From contig SUPR01000006.1 in assembly GCA_005191425.1 (NCBI GenBank), positions 1 to 63,370 of the forward strand: a stretch of 63,370 nt of DNA, given 5' to 3'. Numbering within the stretch: the first letter of the stretch is position 1; each line of letters begins with the position of its first letter. Position numbers and translations under genes: made by a program. This DNA comes from Candidatus Helarchaeota ASGARD archaeon Hel_GB_B. Lineage in GTDB: Archaea > Asgardarchaeota > Lokiarchaeia > Helarchaeales > HEL-GB-B. Positions 46,305-55,424 of this stretch are shown one piece after another. Under the pieces are notes generated by a model. That model was given only the letters and a program-made list of their open reading frames with translations, was not told the origin of the DNA and did no database searches.

Positions 46305-46703
46305 TTATTTTTCCTCCTTTTTTAATGGTCTGATTTTAGGCCCATAATAATTTAGTCCATCTTTTGTTGACATCCTTCTAATAACAATTTCAATTGGCAT
46401 CCCGATTTCAATATCTTTCTCCGATTCAATTTCTGTAAATTGCGTCATCAACCTTCCACCACCGTCCATCTCTATAACACCTTGTCCTAGAGGTCTATCG
46501 AATTCATCAGGCATATAATAATTTACAATATATGTTAGAACTCGTCCAGTACGAGCAAGTTGTACCTCCTCAAGTTCTTCACTCCCGCATTCTATACATT
46601 TTAATGTTTTAGGATAATTAACTCTCTCACATCTTTTACATTTGTACCCTTTAAACTGTAAATATGCATTCTTTTGTCTCCAAACATAGGGTAAATCGGT
46701 CAA
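46305..46703 (-). CDS. DUF35 OB-fold zinc-ribbon protein
   Basis: 132 residues, TTG start preceded by GGAG. A rubredoxin-like zinc knuckle C-K-R-C plus C-I-E-C (about 19-38) precedes an OB-fold (TGRVLTYIVNYYMPDEF, GQGVIEMDGGGRLMTQF, IGMPIEIVIRRM). DUF35 proteins sit between thiolase and HMG-CoA synthase in archaea, where they hold the shared CoA-binding channel together. Its place between these two genes supports that role here. Confidence 0.9.
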   Translation of the reverse strand: MTDLPYVWRQKNAYLQFKGYKCKRCERVNYPKTLKCIECGSEELEEVQLARTGRVLTYIVNYYMPDEFDRPLGQGVIEMDGGGRLMTQFTEIESEKDIEIGMPIEIVIRRMSTKDGLNYYGPKIRPLKKEEK

Positions 46704-46720
46704 TTTTATCTTTAACTCCT

Positions 46721-47725
46721 TTATATTTGTCCTAAAAATTGTAAATATTTTGAATAATTTACTATTATTTTATTTTCTATAAAATATTGGACAGGAGGAT
46801 TACTTCTGAAGGTCTTTATATTATCTGTAACTTTTAGACTTATTGCCTGGCTTCCTCCAGAACTATAAGCAACAATTAATATTTCATCACCAGAATTAGC
46901 AGAGTCCAAGACTTTAGCAAGCCCAATAAAAACAGAGGCAGCCCCCAGGTCTCCAAAATAATTGGCAATATTTCCTTCTTTTAGTTTGTTTTTATCAAAT
47001 TTCATACTCTTCGCAATATATTCAGGAGCTTTTCCATTGGGTTGCTGTATAACTATATGTTTAAAGTCATTTAAATCTTTATTAGTACTCTCTAAAAGCC
47101 CAAGAATAGCATTTTTAATTGAGGGGATAAACCCAAATTCCCTTGTAAATCGCTCATCGCCGACTTTATAATCCGAATTAACGCCTTTCCAACGATCTGA
47201 AATTTCTATAGAATATGAATAATTACCAGTAATTGATGCTACTGGATTATCATTCCCAATTAAAATGGAAATTGCTCCAGCACCAAGAGACCTTTCTAGA
47301 ACTGAACCAGGTCTTGATTTTAAACAATCTGAAATTATTATTAAACCATTTGAATTTGTATTAAAGACCATATTTTTACAATTTATTAACGCCATTGCCC
47401 CTGCTTGAGCAGACCCACCAAAATCACTTGTAAAAACATTTTCATTAAGTCCTAACATGGAAACTAATAAAGTAGATACTGGCTTGTCAATATATGGCGA
47501 TGAAATACTTGCAAAATATAAAGAACCAATTGTAGTCAAGTTAAGTTCTAAATTATTTAATAGATTTAATGCAGATGCTAACCCCATTGATATTGAATCT
47601 TCATCCTTATAAGGAACTGATTTCTCATTGATACCAGAAGCACTTAATCCCCATATTGCTCGAATTTCTTTACTTGTTATTCGATAACGGGGGATGTATA
47701 TTTGATAACCAATAATTCCTGTCAT
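46721..47725 (-). CDS. HMG-CoA-synthase-like protein lacking the catalytic residues
   Basis: 334 residues with the thiolase-superfamily layout of archaeal HMG-CoA synthase: GIIGYQIYIPRYRI at the start, PYIDKPVSTLL near 76, then a helix before ALINCKNM, and QQPNGKAPEYIAKSM near 228. From memory of the family, active synthases have Glu in a GSES motif (here FASISS), Cys in an A-C-K-A-G motif (here SAQAG) and His in HQPNGK (here QQPNGK). All three appear changed. It starts the operon, spaced 17 bases from DUF35. It may be a structural partner or use other chemistry; many bacteria have a related Cys-less group. Confidence 0.78.
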   Translation of the reverse strand: MTGIIGYQIYIPRYRITSKEIRAIWGLSASGINEKSVPYKDEDSISMGLASALNLLNNLELNLTTIGSLYFASISSPYIDKPVSTLLVSMLGLNENVFTSDFGGSAQAGAMALINCKNMVFNTNSNGLIIISDCLKSRPGSVLERSLGAGAISILIGNDNPVASITGNYSYSIEISDRWKGVNSDYKVGDERFTREFGFIPSIKNAILGLLESTNKDLNDFKHIVIQQPNGKAPEYIAKSMKFDKNKLKEGNIANYFGDLGAASVFIGLAKVLDSANSGDEILIVAYSSGGSQAISLKVTDNIKTFRSNPPVQYFIENKIIVNYSKYLQFLGQI

Positions 47726-48224
47726 AATATTTCACTTAATTTTTTTTCTAATTCATTGTAATTTTTGATAAAAATATTTTGTTTCATAAATTAAAATATA
47801 TTTAAAATAATTAAATCTATCAAGAATAAGTCCATCTTAATAAAAAATTTCTTTAAAATAAATTTTTTAAAAATATAATTGCAACTTAAAAAACCATAAA
47901 TTTTCATATTTTTATTAATTTTGAAAATCTCTTAACTGAATAACCAAATAAATAAATTTTTATCAATTATAATAATAATATGATTTTTTAATTTAAAATA
48001 ATTAATTGAAAAAATTATTATTGTTAAAGAAAGTTCAGAACTTACAAAATTTCCCGAATTTCTTTAAATTAATTTCGCCTTGTTTGGACTAAATTAAATC
48101 ATAAATATTACGAAAATGTTTATATATACAAAGCAAGTTCTCACTAATGCAATATTTTCGAAAAAATAAATGAAGTTGGGTATAAAATAGGAAATATAGA
48201 AATATTTTTAGAAAATATATAATA
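47726..48224. other. intergenic, 499 bases
   Basis: Divergent AT-rich region between the HMG-CoA-synthase-like gene and the decayed beta-propeller gene. I see no RNA gene. Just before 48225 the frame could continue upstream with codons reading NRKYRNIFRKYII, a basic stretch that would fit a signal-peptide n-region but has no ATG. The original start codon may have been lost. Confidence 0.35.
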
Positions 48225-49807
48225 TTGGTAGCTTTATTTTTGGGTTTATTAATGATAATATCATCATTCATTAATATAACAAATGTTCAATTACAAGGAA
48301 AACTGGTAACAATAGAAGTAAATAATAAAAAATGGGATGCTGGAGGAGTTCCACTCTGGAATTATTTTATTAATGCCAAAAATATTGATTTTAAAGATAT
48401 TGATAAAATGTTAGATCTTGGAAATGATGCAGTCGCAGAAATCGTAGTGGGTGGGATGAATATATCTTCCAATAAAGGTATTATATTAGTTCTAAATGGC
48501 TTAACTGGGGCAGTAGTCCGGATGAAACATGTTCCACATAAAGTCTCACAAATAATTGCAGTTCAAGATTATACTGGAGATAGTCAACAAGAAATAGTTT
48601 TTTTTGATAATAATTATGATGTACATTGCTTAAATGGTATAAATGGAAGTTATATTTGGAATTTTAAAGGAACAGCAATAATATATTATATTTCAGAAGG
48701 AGATGATGCTAATAATGGTGGATATAGGGATATATTGGTTGAGTTTGGGCCATTACATAAATTGTTCTGCTTAAATGGTCTTAGCGGCATTGAAATTTGG
48801 AATTCTACCTTTACTGATCAAGTTGTTAAAGTAAAGAAATTCCAAGATGTTAATAGCGATGGAATAAGTGAAGTAATGGTCGGTTAGGGTTTCATTAATC
48901 CAACATTTGTTAGTCATCTATATGGAAATACTGGAACTAAAATTTAGAATGTTTCTACAAAAGACCAAGTTTATGACCTTATATCAGTTCCCGATATTGA
49001 TAATGATGGATATAAAGATATAATATATTTAACATCGTCTATCGATCATCGAACTGTGGGTTTAAATTCTAGAACCGGAGCTGTAAAATGGAATGTAAGT
49101 GAACTGAAACAAGGAAATTCTCTTGAATATAATATTGATAATACGTTTTTTGATTGCGCAGGAAATTTACGAAATACTATAGATGGATCAAAAATTTCAG
49201 ATGTCGGATTGTTTGTAATACCCCACCTATTGTTTCAAATTTTAAAGGATTAGTTGCATCTGGAGATAATTGGGGCAAAATTCATGTCAGAAGTATTCAC
49301 AATGGAACAAGATTTATTTACAAAAAAGTAAGCGATTATCAAATAGAGGATTTAATAGCAAACATTGATGTTAATGAAAATGGTATAGACGATTTTATCT
49401 GGTCTGATAGTGGTGGAAGAGTTTCAGTTTTAAGTGGAGGCGTTGTTGGGCCAACATTAGGTTCACCAAAAGATAAAACAATAATTCGAGGCACTACAGG
49501 TAATGAAATTAAATGGTCTGTTATTACTAAATTACATAAATCACGAACAATAACTGAAAATAGACAATCTTATAGTTCAGGAAATTTAGTGGATGATACA
49601 TTGACATTAAATATTGATAATTTGGGTTTAGGTGTTCACGTAATTAATTTAACAGTTACTGATAAATATGATCTAATGAATTATGATATTGTCATGGTTA
49701 ATGTTCAAAATATGCCCATCACGGCGGCAATTCCTGGATTTGAAGTACTATACGCATTTTTAGCGATAATGTCTTTTGGATTATTATATATTTTCTTGAA
49801 AAAATGA
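48225..49807 (+). pseudogene. decayed secreted beta-propeller (PQQ/VCBS-like) surface protein
   Basis: The frame starts with a hydrophobic signal (VALFLGLLMIISSF). It then holds repeated L-N-G-x-x-G-x-x-[IV]-W units (LNGLTGAVV, LNGINGSYIWN, LNGLSGIEIWN, LYGNTGTKI-stop-N, LNSRTGAVKWN), a beta-propeller pattern. TAG stops interrupt it at 48885-48887 and 48945-48947; the second falls where other repeats have Trp (TGG to TAG). Near 49200-49240 a one-base shift moves the frame, and the rest runs to 49807 with a C-terminal IPGFE motif, a membrane segment and KK. It is clearly non-functional as read, unless reads show errors. Confidence 0.8.
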
Positions 49808-50027
49808 TTTAAAATTTAAGATTTCTTATTAATTTTTTCTATTTTTTAATTGAATTTCTAAAACACATTAGAAAAATATTAAAAAGAAGTAAATGTAATT
49901 TATATCTACCGTAAATAAGAAAATCTAATGATATATTCCAGAATATAAAATTTGGAGATATTTCACAACTTTTTATAATAAAAAAAGTGGAAAATTTTTT
50001 AGAATTTAACTTTTACTTCTAAATAAT

Positions 50028-50240
50028 TTATTTTCCTTCATATTTAAATGAAAGTCTGGCTCTTACTCGGTAAAGAACTATTTTATTTTTGTCAATTTTT
50101 ACATCCATTTCTACTACTTCTGCAATCCTAAGATCACGAAGAGTTTTTGATGCTTCATCGATTAAATTCTTCATAGCATCTTCCCAAGATTTCTCAGAAG
50201 AGCCTACTAATTCTATAATTTTATAAACACTTTCAGTCAA
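50028..50240 (-). CDS. dodecin-family small protein
   Basis: About 70 residues from the TTG at 50240; a longer start at 50276 is possible. VYKIIELVGSSEKSWEDAMKNLI followed by SKTLRDLRIAEVVEMD and YRVRARLSFKYE is the dodecin pattern, a 12-subunit flavin store. Family members have Trp at the position where this one has Ile (LRNLRW versus LRDLRI), and that Trp stacks on the flavin. It may therefore bind flavin differently, or something else. No flavin gene is adjacent. Confidence 0.8.
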   Translation of the reverse strand: MTESVYKIIELVGSSEKSWEDAMKNLIDEASKTLRDLRIAEVVEMDVKIDKNKIVLYRVRARLSFKYEGK

Positions 50241-50417
50241 TTTTATCTTCTCACAACTTTTTGAAAATAAAAACAAAATAATATTGTGATATATTCTTAT
50301 ATTTATAATTTACTGAAAATTTAAGGAAAAATGCATTAATAAATTAAATTTAAAAAATTTATATTTAAAAATAAAACAATTTAGAACTAAATATATGAAA
50401 TCAAATGGACAAATCTT

Positions 50418-50678
50418 TTATTCATATAATTTAGAAAATGAATTTTCTAATTCTTCTTTTTCTTTATCAATTTTTTCTTGTAAATTTATCATACATTTTT
50501 CTATATATTCAATACAGTCTGATTCTATTGTTTTATCATTTATCTGGTTTGCTAAGTATCCAGCTTTTTTAAAAATTTCAGATGCTTTATCCCATTTTTC
50601 ATCTCTATAAAGACGCATTGCTTTTTGGAATAATTTATAGAGTTTAGTTTTGGTTTTATCATCTTTACTGTAATTCAT
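50418..50678 (-). CDS. small helical protein, TPR-like
   Basis: 86 residues, mainly helical: KLYKLFQKAMRLYRDEKWDK, SEIFKKAGYLANQINDK, then a charged coiled-coil-like end. The first 60 residues have the size and spacing of a TPR or MIT-type helical bundle (A-x-x-L/Y-x-x-x-x-K/D-W-x-x-A-x-x-I/F). Function unknown. It sits on the strand opposite to the 7-TM gene that follows, 78 bases from it. Confidence 0.5.
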   Translation of the reverse strand: MNYSKDDKTKTKLYKLFQKAMRLYRDEKWDKASEIFKKAGYLANQINDKTIESDCIEYIEKCMINLQEKIDKEKEELENSFSKLYE

Positions 50679-50755
50679 AAAATCAAGACCATCTTCAACA
50701 AAATTAAATTAATTTTTATAATAGTTAAATATTAATAATTCATAGATGATTAAAA

Positions 50756-51514
50756 ATGATTTCTGGTTGGAATATATTTTTTGCAATGATTTTTGAAATT
50801 TGCATTTCTTCCGGTATTATAATTATTTCGGGATTATTTATATATAAATATTTGAAAAATAGGACTAAACCAAGGCTTTATATGGCAATTACTATGATAT
50901 GGTGGATATTGAGTGGTGTCTTCACATCTTCAGGAAGAATTGTAAAATTTATGGATTTAATCAATACAGGGACTTTCTATTCATATACTGCACCAACTTA
51001 TGTACCAGATTTTTTTATAGTTATAGCATTGACTTGTTTTGCTATAGGAAACTCGTTTTTGATGATTTTTCTCCAGAATTTTTTTAAGAAAAGTAAAGTT
51101 CTGTTAATAATTTATTTAATAATTAATGCATTTGCTATAATTTCAATGTCTTGGTTATCATTTACAATAACTTATCTTGGAACAAATGCAGAACAAATTT
51201 TTACGGATATTTGGAGTTTTAATGCATTATGTACATTATTTGTTACAATTTATATGGCATTTATTTCATTTCGCAGTGCTTCAAGGACTAACAAAATGGT
51301 AATTAAAAGAGGAAGTCAATTTATAGGACTTTCTGGAGTTTTTATGTTATTTATTAACATTTTTTTTGTTCTTGATGAAATAATAACTCCTGGATTTGGC
51401 GGAGCATTTACTATTTTTTATTATCTTGCCTGGATTTTCGTAGTTTTGAGCGAGTTATTTGTGTACCTTGGTTTTATCCTCCCAAAATGGTTAAGAAGAC
51501 GCTGGGAAAAATAA
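50756..51514 (+). CDS. seven-TM membrane protein
   Basis: 252 residues with about seven hydrophobic segments (near 10-30, 42-62, 75-98, 112-132, 148-170, 190-210 and 220-240) and a basic C-terminus LPKWLRRRW that should lie inside. I do not recognise a family; there is no kinase or sensor domain attached. A second 7-TM protein of nearly the same length lies at 55.4-56.2 kb. Opsin-like and 7TMR topologies are comparable in size, but no retinal Lys is evident. The acyl-CoA synthetase-like gene follows 40 bases later in the same direction. Confidence 0.65.
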   Translation: MISGWNIFFAMIFEICISSGIIIISGLFIYKYLKNRTKPRLYMAITMIWWILSGVFTSSGRIVKFMDLINTGTFYSYTAPTYVPDFFIVIALTCFAIGNSFLMIFLQNFFKKSKVLLIIYLIINAFAIISMSWLSFTITYLGTNAEQIFTDIWSFNALCTLFVTIYMAFISFRSASRTNKMVIKRGSQFIGLSGVFMLFINIFFVLDEIITPGFGGAFTIFYYLAWIFVVLSELFVYLGFILPKWLRRRWEK

Positions 51515-51554
51515 ATTTAAAAATCTCATCTATTTTTTTTATTCTGGTGATATT

Positions 51555-52961
51555 TTGAAAATAAAAGAGTATATTGACAAATTATTTCACCCAAAATCAA
51601 TTGCTATAATTGAGGCATCTACTAAAATTCCGTGGTACATTCAAGGCATTATTGAAAGAAATTTTGAGGGTAATCTATATTTGGTTTCTAAAAAAGAAGA
51701 TAATATTTTTGGAATTAAATGCTTTAAAGATATTTCAAAAATACCTGACAAAATAGACCTCGCAATAATAGCTGTTAATCGAAATAAACTGATTGACGTA
51801 ATAAAAAAATGTATAGAAAAACAATTTTTTAATTTACACATATTTTCAGCTGGACTTGGAGAATATGATGAGAAAGGTATTGAAATTGAAAATGAAATTT
51901 ACAATTTATTGAAAAATAGTAATACAAAAGCCATAGGACCGAATTGCATGGGAATTTATTCCACTGAAGGTAGACTCTCTTATAGCCCATATTTTTCAAA
52001 AGAAGAATGCAAAAAAAGATGCGTTTCATTTGTATCTCATTCCGGAGATTTAACTACACGATATGTTATCCGGACTAATGACTATGGGGTAAATTTTCAT
52101 AATGTTGCTAGTATAGGAAATTCTATTAGCTTAAAGTTTTCCGATTTTATTTCTTATTTTAGCGAAATCGATAGGGCAGATATAATTGCCGGTTATTTCG
52201 AGGGTTTTTCTCGGTTCAATGAATTGGAGGGTAAAATATTAATTGATATACTTAAAAAAAATAAAAAACCAATATTATTATTAAAAGGAGGGACCACATC
52301 CGATGGTAAAAGAGCTGTATCATCTCATACTGGGACAATTGCATCGAATTCTAACTTATGGAATTGTATTTTTAAGCAATCAAATGCCATTAAAATAGAA
52401 ACATATGAAGAACTCATCGATTCTACGATTGCTTTTTATTTTTGTAAAGAATATTACCCAACTGTAAAAAGTCTTCTTATAATTACTTGGAGCGGCGGTA
52501 AAGCTGTATTGGGAGTTGATCGGACTATAAATCTGGGAATAAAGGTACCAGAAATCCAAGAACCGACTAAAACAAAAATGAAATCCATGATCTCAATTGG
52601 GAGTATTTCAAACCCTCTTGACCTACCTTGGATTGGAAGATCTGAAAAATTTTCTGAAATATGTAAGTTAGCTATTAGCGAGCCCTATATTGGTGGAGTA
52701 ATTTTCGAAACATATGCACCCCGTCAATTTGATGAGAGATATGAAATCTATTTTCAAAATATTCTAAAAATATTCAATCATTGTAAAAATTATAAAAAAC
52801 CATTTTTAATGTCTTTACCCTTTGCAAATATAAAACAACGAGAAAAATTAAAAGAGAAATTTATTAAATATTCTATACCAATTTTCCCAAGTATAGAACG
52901 AGCCGCAAAAGCATTTTTAAATCTTTATTATTTTAAACATCATCAAAATAATGTAATTTAA
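51555..52961 (+). CDS. divergent acyl-CoA synthetase (ADP-forming) alpha-like protein
   Basis: 468 residues, TTG start after CTGGTGA, a good ribosome-binding site. It is a relative of the protein at 37.7 kb. LFHPKSIAIIEAST at 11-24 is the CoA-binding start, but the glycine of the usual G-A-S is Glu here. IGPNCMGIYS lies near 130, SHSGDLTTRY near 158, and KRAVSSHTGTIAS near 256 keeps the phosphohistidine. The last part is complete but divergent. The altered nucleotide/CoA loop suggests changed or lost CoA binding. No beta subunit is nearby. Confidence 0.75.
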   Translation: MKIKEYIDKLFHPKSIAIIEASTKIPWYIQGIIERNFEGNLYLVSKKEDNIFGIKCFKDISKIPDKIDLAIIAVNRNKLIDVIKKCIEKQFFNLHIFSAGLGEYDEKGIEIENEIYNLLKNSNTKAIGPNCMGIYSTEGRLSYSPYFSKEECKKRCVSFVSHSGDLTTRYVIRTNDYGVNFHNVASIGNSISLKFSDFISYFSEIDRADIIAGYFEGFSRFNELEGKILIDILKKNKKPILLLKGGTTSDGKRAVSSHTGTIASNSNLWNCIFKQSNAIKIETYEELIDSTIAFYFCKEYYPTVKSLLIITWSGGKAVLGVDRTINLGIKVPEIQEPTKTKMKSMISIGSISNPLDLPWIGRSEKFSEICKLAISEPYIGGVIFETYAPRQFDERYEIYFQNILKIFNHCKNYKKPFLMSLPFANIKQREKLKEKFIKYSIPIFPSIERAAKAFLNLYYFKHHQNNVI

Positions 52962-53181
52962 AATTTTTACGTCTTGTAATAACAATTTTTAAGATAGATT
53001 ACCCATTTTGAAGCCTAAATTCACTTCAATTACAAATTTATTTTTGTGATATTACTCTAAATATTATAAATTTATTAAATAAAAATCATAAAAAGTAAAA
53101 TATATAGTTATTTAAATAATATATATGATTTTATATGATTTCTTTATTTTAAAATAAATTGAGATAATTAAAAATTAAAAT

Positions 53182-53209
53182 AATGAAAGCAACGGAAATT
53201 AAAAAAACT
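53182..53209 (+). repeat. 28-base dispersed repeat, copy 2
   Basis: It matches 18024-18051 at 27 of 28 bases. It opens a frame MKATEIKKTQI that stops after 11 codons. At this site the repeat forms one arm of a hairpin, which the first copy lacks. Confidence 0.5.
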
Positions 53210-53264
53210 CAAATATAATTAAATTATAAATTATTTCGTTCTTAGTTTTTCTTAATTCCATTGC
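53189..53264. repeat. imperfect inverted repeat (21-base arms, 34-base loop)
   Basis: Arm 53189-53209 and the reverse complement of arm 53244-53264 agree at 17 of 21 positions. The loop is AT-rich. It may be a terminator, a small mobile-element remnant or an RNA element between the two genes. Confidence 0.5.
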
Positions 53265-53381
53265 AAAATATCTATGTGAATAGTAAATGATTTAAATAGA
53301 ATTTTCTAATTTTTTAAAAAATTTCTATAAAATTTTGTGAATCAGATATTTAGACGCAAATTTAAAATAATAGTGATTTTA

Positions 53382-54728
53382 ATGAACGAAGAAATCAAAC
53401 TTGTAGTGGCACAAGCTAGAAGTCGGGACGATAATCGAAATATAGTTAGAGTTAATGAGGATACTATGAATAGTATAGAGATATATACAGGAGACATAAT
53501 AGAAATTTCAGGAAATAGGACAACATGCTGCGTTGCATGGCCAGCATATCCGGAAGACCAAGAAAAAAAAATTATTAGATTAAATAAATGGACTATGACT
53601 AATGCTAAGGTAGAAGTGGGAAAAAAAGTGTCTATCAGGAAAGCATTTACAAAAAATGCCAATACAGTTGTTCTTGAGCCCATAAATATGAAACTAAAGG
53701 AAGACAATTATCTGGAAAGATTTATCCAAAGTAAATTGATAAATTATCCAATAATTGAAGGAGATATTGTTTTAGTTACTATTGGACTGAATAAAGAAAT
53801 TATTTTTAGAGTAAAAAAGACTTTACCAAAAGGTATTCTTGTAATTTCTACCAATACAAATATAAATATTATAAATAAAAAACAATTATATTTGAATTCG
53901 GATGATGACCTAAATAATTATGAAAATCTCGGAGGATTAAATGATAAAATTCGAGAATTACGAGAAATCATTGAAATACCAATTAATCACCCCGAGATCT
54001 ATGACTATCTAAATATTAGAAAATTCAAAGGAATTTTATTATATGGCCCATCTGGGTGTGGTAAAACATCTTTAATAAAATCAATAGTAGATCAAACGGC
54101 AGTTAATTTTATTTCGCTCAATTTTTTAGATATTTTTGGTAAATATGCCGAGGAATTTGAAAAAAAGTTAATAGATATTTTTAGAGAGGCTGTAAATAAC
54201 CAACCAACTATAATTCATATCCCAAATATTGATTTACTTGCTCCGAATAATCCTAATAATATATTAGTCCCTGAAAAAAGGGTCATTTCCTTAATTCTCG
54301 AATTAATAGATAAAATTGATCCAAAATATACTATATTTTTAATTGGTGAAACTAATGATATTAATGCAGTAAATCCCTCACTATTACAGCCTGGAAAATT
54401 TGATATCTTGATAAATATAGACAGACCAGACGAAAAAAAGAGACTTGAAATTTTAAAAAATTTGACTAAAAATGAATTTTTATATGATAAAATTGACTTT
54501 CATGAATTAGCAAGAATGACGGAAGGTTTTACTGGTGCATCACTTAAACTCATGATTGATAATGCAAAATTAAATGCAATTAAACGTAATTTCTCAAATA
54601 TCTTGGACATTCAAGAAGAAATATCCTTAGACCGACTCAATGGACTTAAAATTATAAGTGATGATTTTAATATATCTCTTAAAAAAATTAAAGAATTGAT
54701 GGCACTCAATAATTCCACTGAAAAATAA
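53382..54728 (+). CDS. CDC48-like single AAA protein with degenerate ATPase motifs
   Basis: 448 residues from the ATG at 53382 (AGTGAT upstream). Residues 1-95 look like the CDC48 N-domain (LVVAQARSRDDNRNIVRVNE, GDIIEISGN). One AAA domain follows from YENLGGLNDKIRELREIIE. Walker A is GPSGCGKTS, but Walker B reads TIIHIPNIDLL where active members have FIDEID, so both acidic residues are gone. The arginine-finger region reads QPGKFD instead of RPGRFD. Sensor-1 Asn (GETN) and the pore-loop Tyr (GKYAEEFE) remain. CDC48/p97 normally has two AAA domains. The protein may bind but not hydrolyse ATP. Confidence 0.8.
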   Translation: MNEEIKLVVAQARSRDDNRNIVRVNEDTMNSIEIYTGDIIEISGNRTTCCVAWPAYPEDQEKKIIRLNKWTMTNAKVEVGKKVSIRKAFTKNANTVVLEPINMKLKEDNYLERFIQSKLINYPIIEGDIVLVTIGLNKEIIFRVKKTLPKGILVISTNTNINIINKKQLYLNSDDDLNNYENLGGLNDKIRELREIIEIPINHPEIYDYLNIRKFKGILLYGPSGCGKTSLIKSIVDQTAVNFISLNFLDIFGKYAEEFEKKLIDIFREAVNNQPTIIHIPNIDLLAPNNPNNILVPEKRVISLILELIDKIDPKYTIFLIGETNDINAVNPSLLQPGKFDILINIDRPDEKKRLEILKNLTKNEFLYDKIDFHELARMTEGFTGASLKLMIDNAKLNAIKRNFSNILDIQEEISLDRLNGLKIISDDFNISLKKIKELMALNNSTEK

Positions 54729-54796
54729 GAATGATAGAAATTTTTTTGAATATGTTAATACTAATTTAATTAAATAAATAAAAAAGTGGCGTTATA

Positions 54797-55294
54797 ATGA
54801 ATAAAAGTTCCCAATATCGATTAAAAATTAAACAACTTCAAGATATCTTTATAACAATCGATGGAATTTGGTTTTTAGAATGTGAAAAAAGATTTGGCTT
54901 TAAAAAAACGTTTGATATTGATTGTGAGGTTTGGAAGATTTTTGGAAAAATTATGATGAAGAGACTTAAAAAACAACAAAATATAGAAAATAATTGCACA
55001 ATAGATGAAGCTATCAGAATTTTAGAAATTTATTATGATTTAGAAGGTACTAATGCAATAATCAGTAAAGTTTCAGAGAAAGAATTCAAAATTATTGTTA
55101 AAAATTGCATCTGGTATAATAATTTAGTAAAATCAAACAGAGATCAAGTAGTAAGATGTGATGAAGTAGATAAACAGATATATCCAACATGGTTTAAGAT
55201 ATTAAATGAAGGTTTTGAACTAGAATTACTCAAGTCTATGCCAAGTGGAGATAATTTTTGTGAATTTAGAGTTAAGTTAGTAAATCCTAAATAG
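54797..55294 (+). CDS. DUF6125-like protein
   Basis: 165 residues. The start LQDIFITIDGIWFLECEKRFGFKKTFDID then VWKIFGKIMMKRLKK resembles a group of archaeal and bacterial proteins of about 160-180 residues called DUF6125, with the common D-G-x-W-[FL] motif and helical build. Their role is not known. Several Cys lie in the middle and C-terminal parts, CIWYNN and CDEVD among them. It is 68 bases downstream of the AAA gene and likely co-transcribed. I give the name by memory of the pattern only. Confidence 0.55.
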   Translation: MNKSSQYRLKIKQLQDIFITIDGIWFLECEKRFGFKKTFDIDCEVWKIFGKIMMKRLKKQQNIENNCTIDEAIRILEIYYDLEGTNAIISKVSEKEFKIIVKNCIWYNNLVKSNRDQVVRCDEVDKQIYPTWFKILNEGFELELLKSMPSGDNFCEFRVKLVNPK

Positions 55295-55424
55295 AATTTT
55301 GTTTTGAAATCTTATTTTCTTTAATTATTTTTCCATAAATTTAATTGTTCATTAATAAAACTAGTTTTAACTTATTTTAAATGTATTTTTTACCATTTGT
55401 CCCTATTTATTTTTATTATCTCAA

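Larger units (their letters stand above)
52962..53381. other. intergenic with inverted repeat
   Basis: 420 bases between two plus-strand genes. It contains the second copy of the 28-base dispersed repeat and an imperfect hairpin built on it. The rest is A+T without recognisable features. Confidence 0.4.

Noticed and set aside
48885..48947. TAG codons as pyrrolysine or another recoded residue
   Set aside because: TAG serves as an ordinary stop in intact genes here (for example at 3166), and the same gene also has a frameshift. Decay or sequence error is simpler.
50756..51514. Microbial rhodopsin
   Set aside because: Seven segments are present, but the last segment shows no retinal-binding Lys in a D-x-x-x-K pattern.
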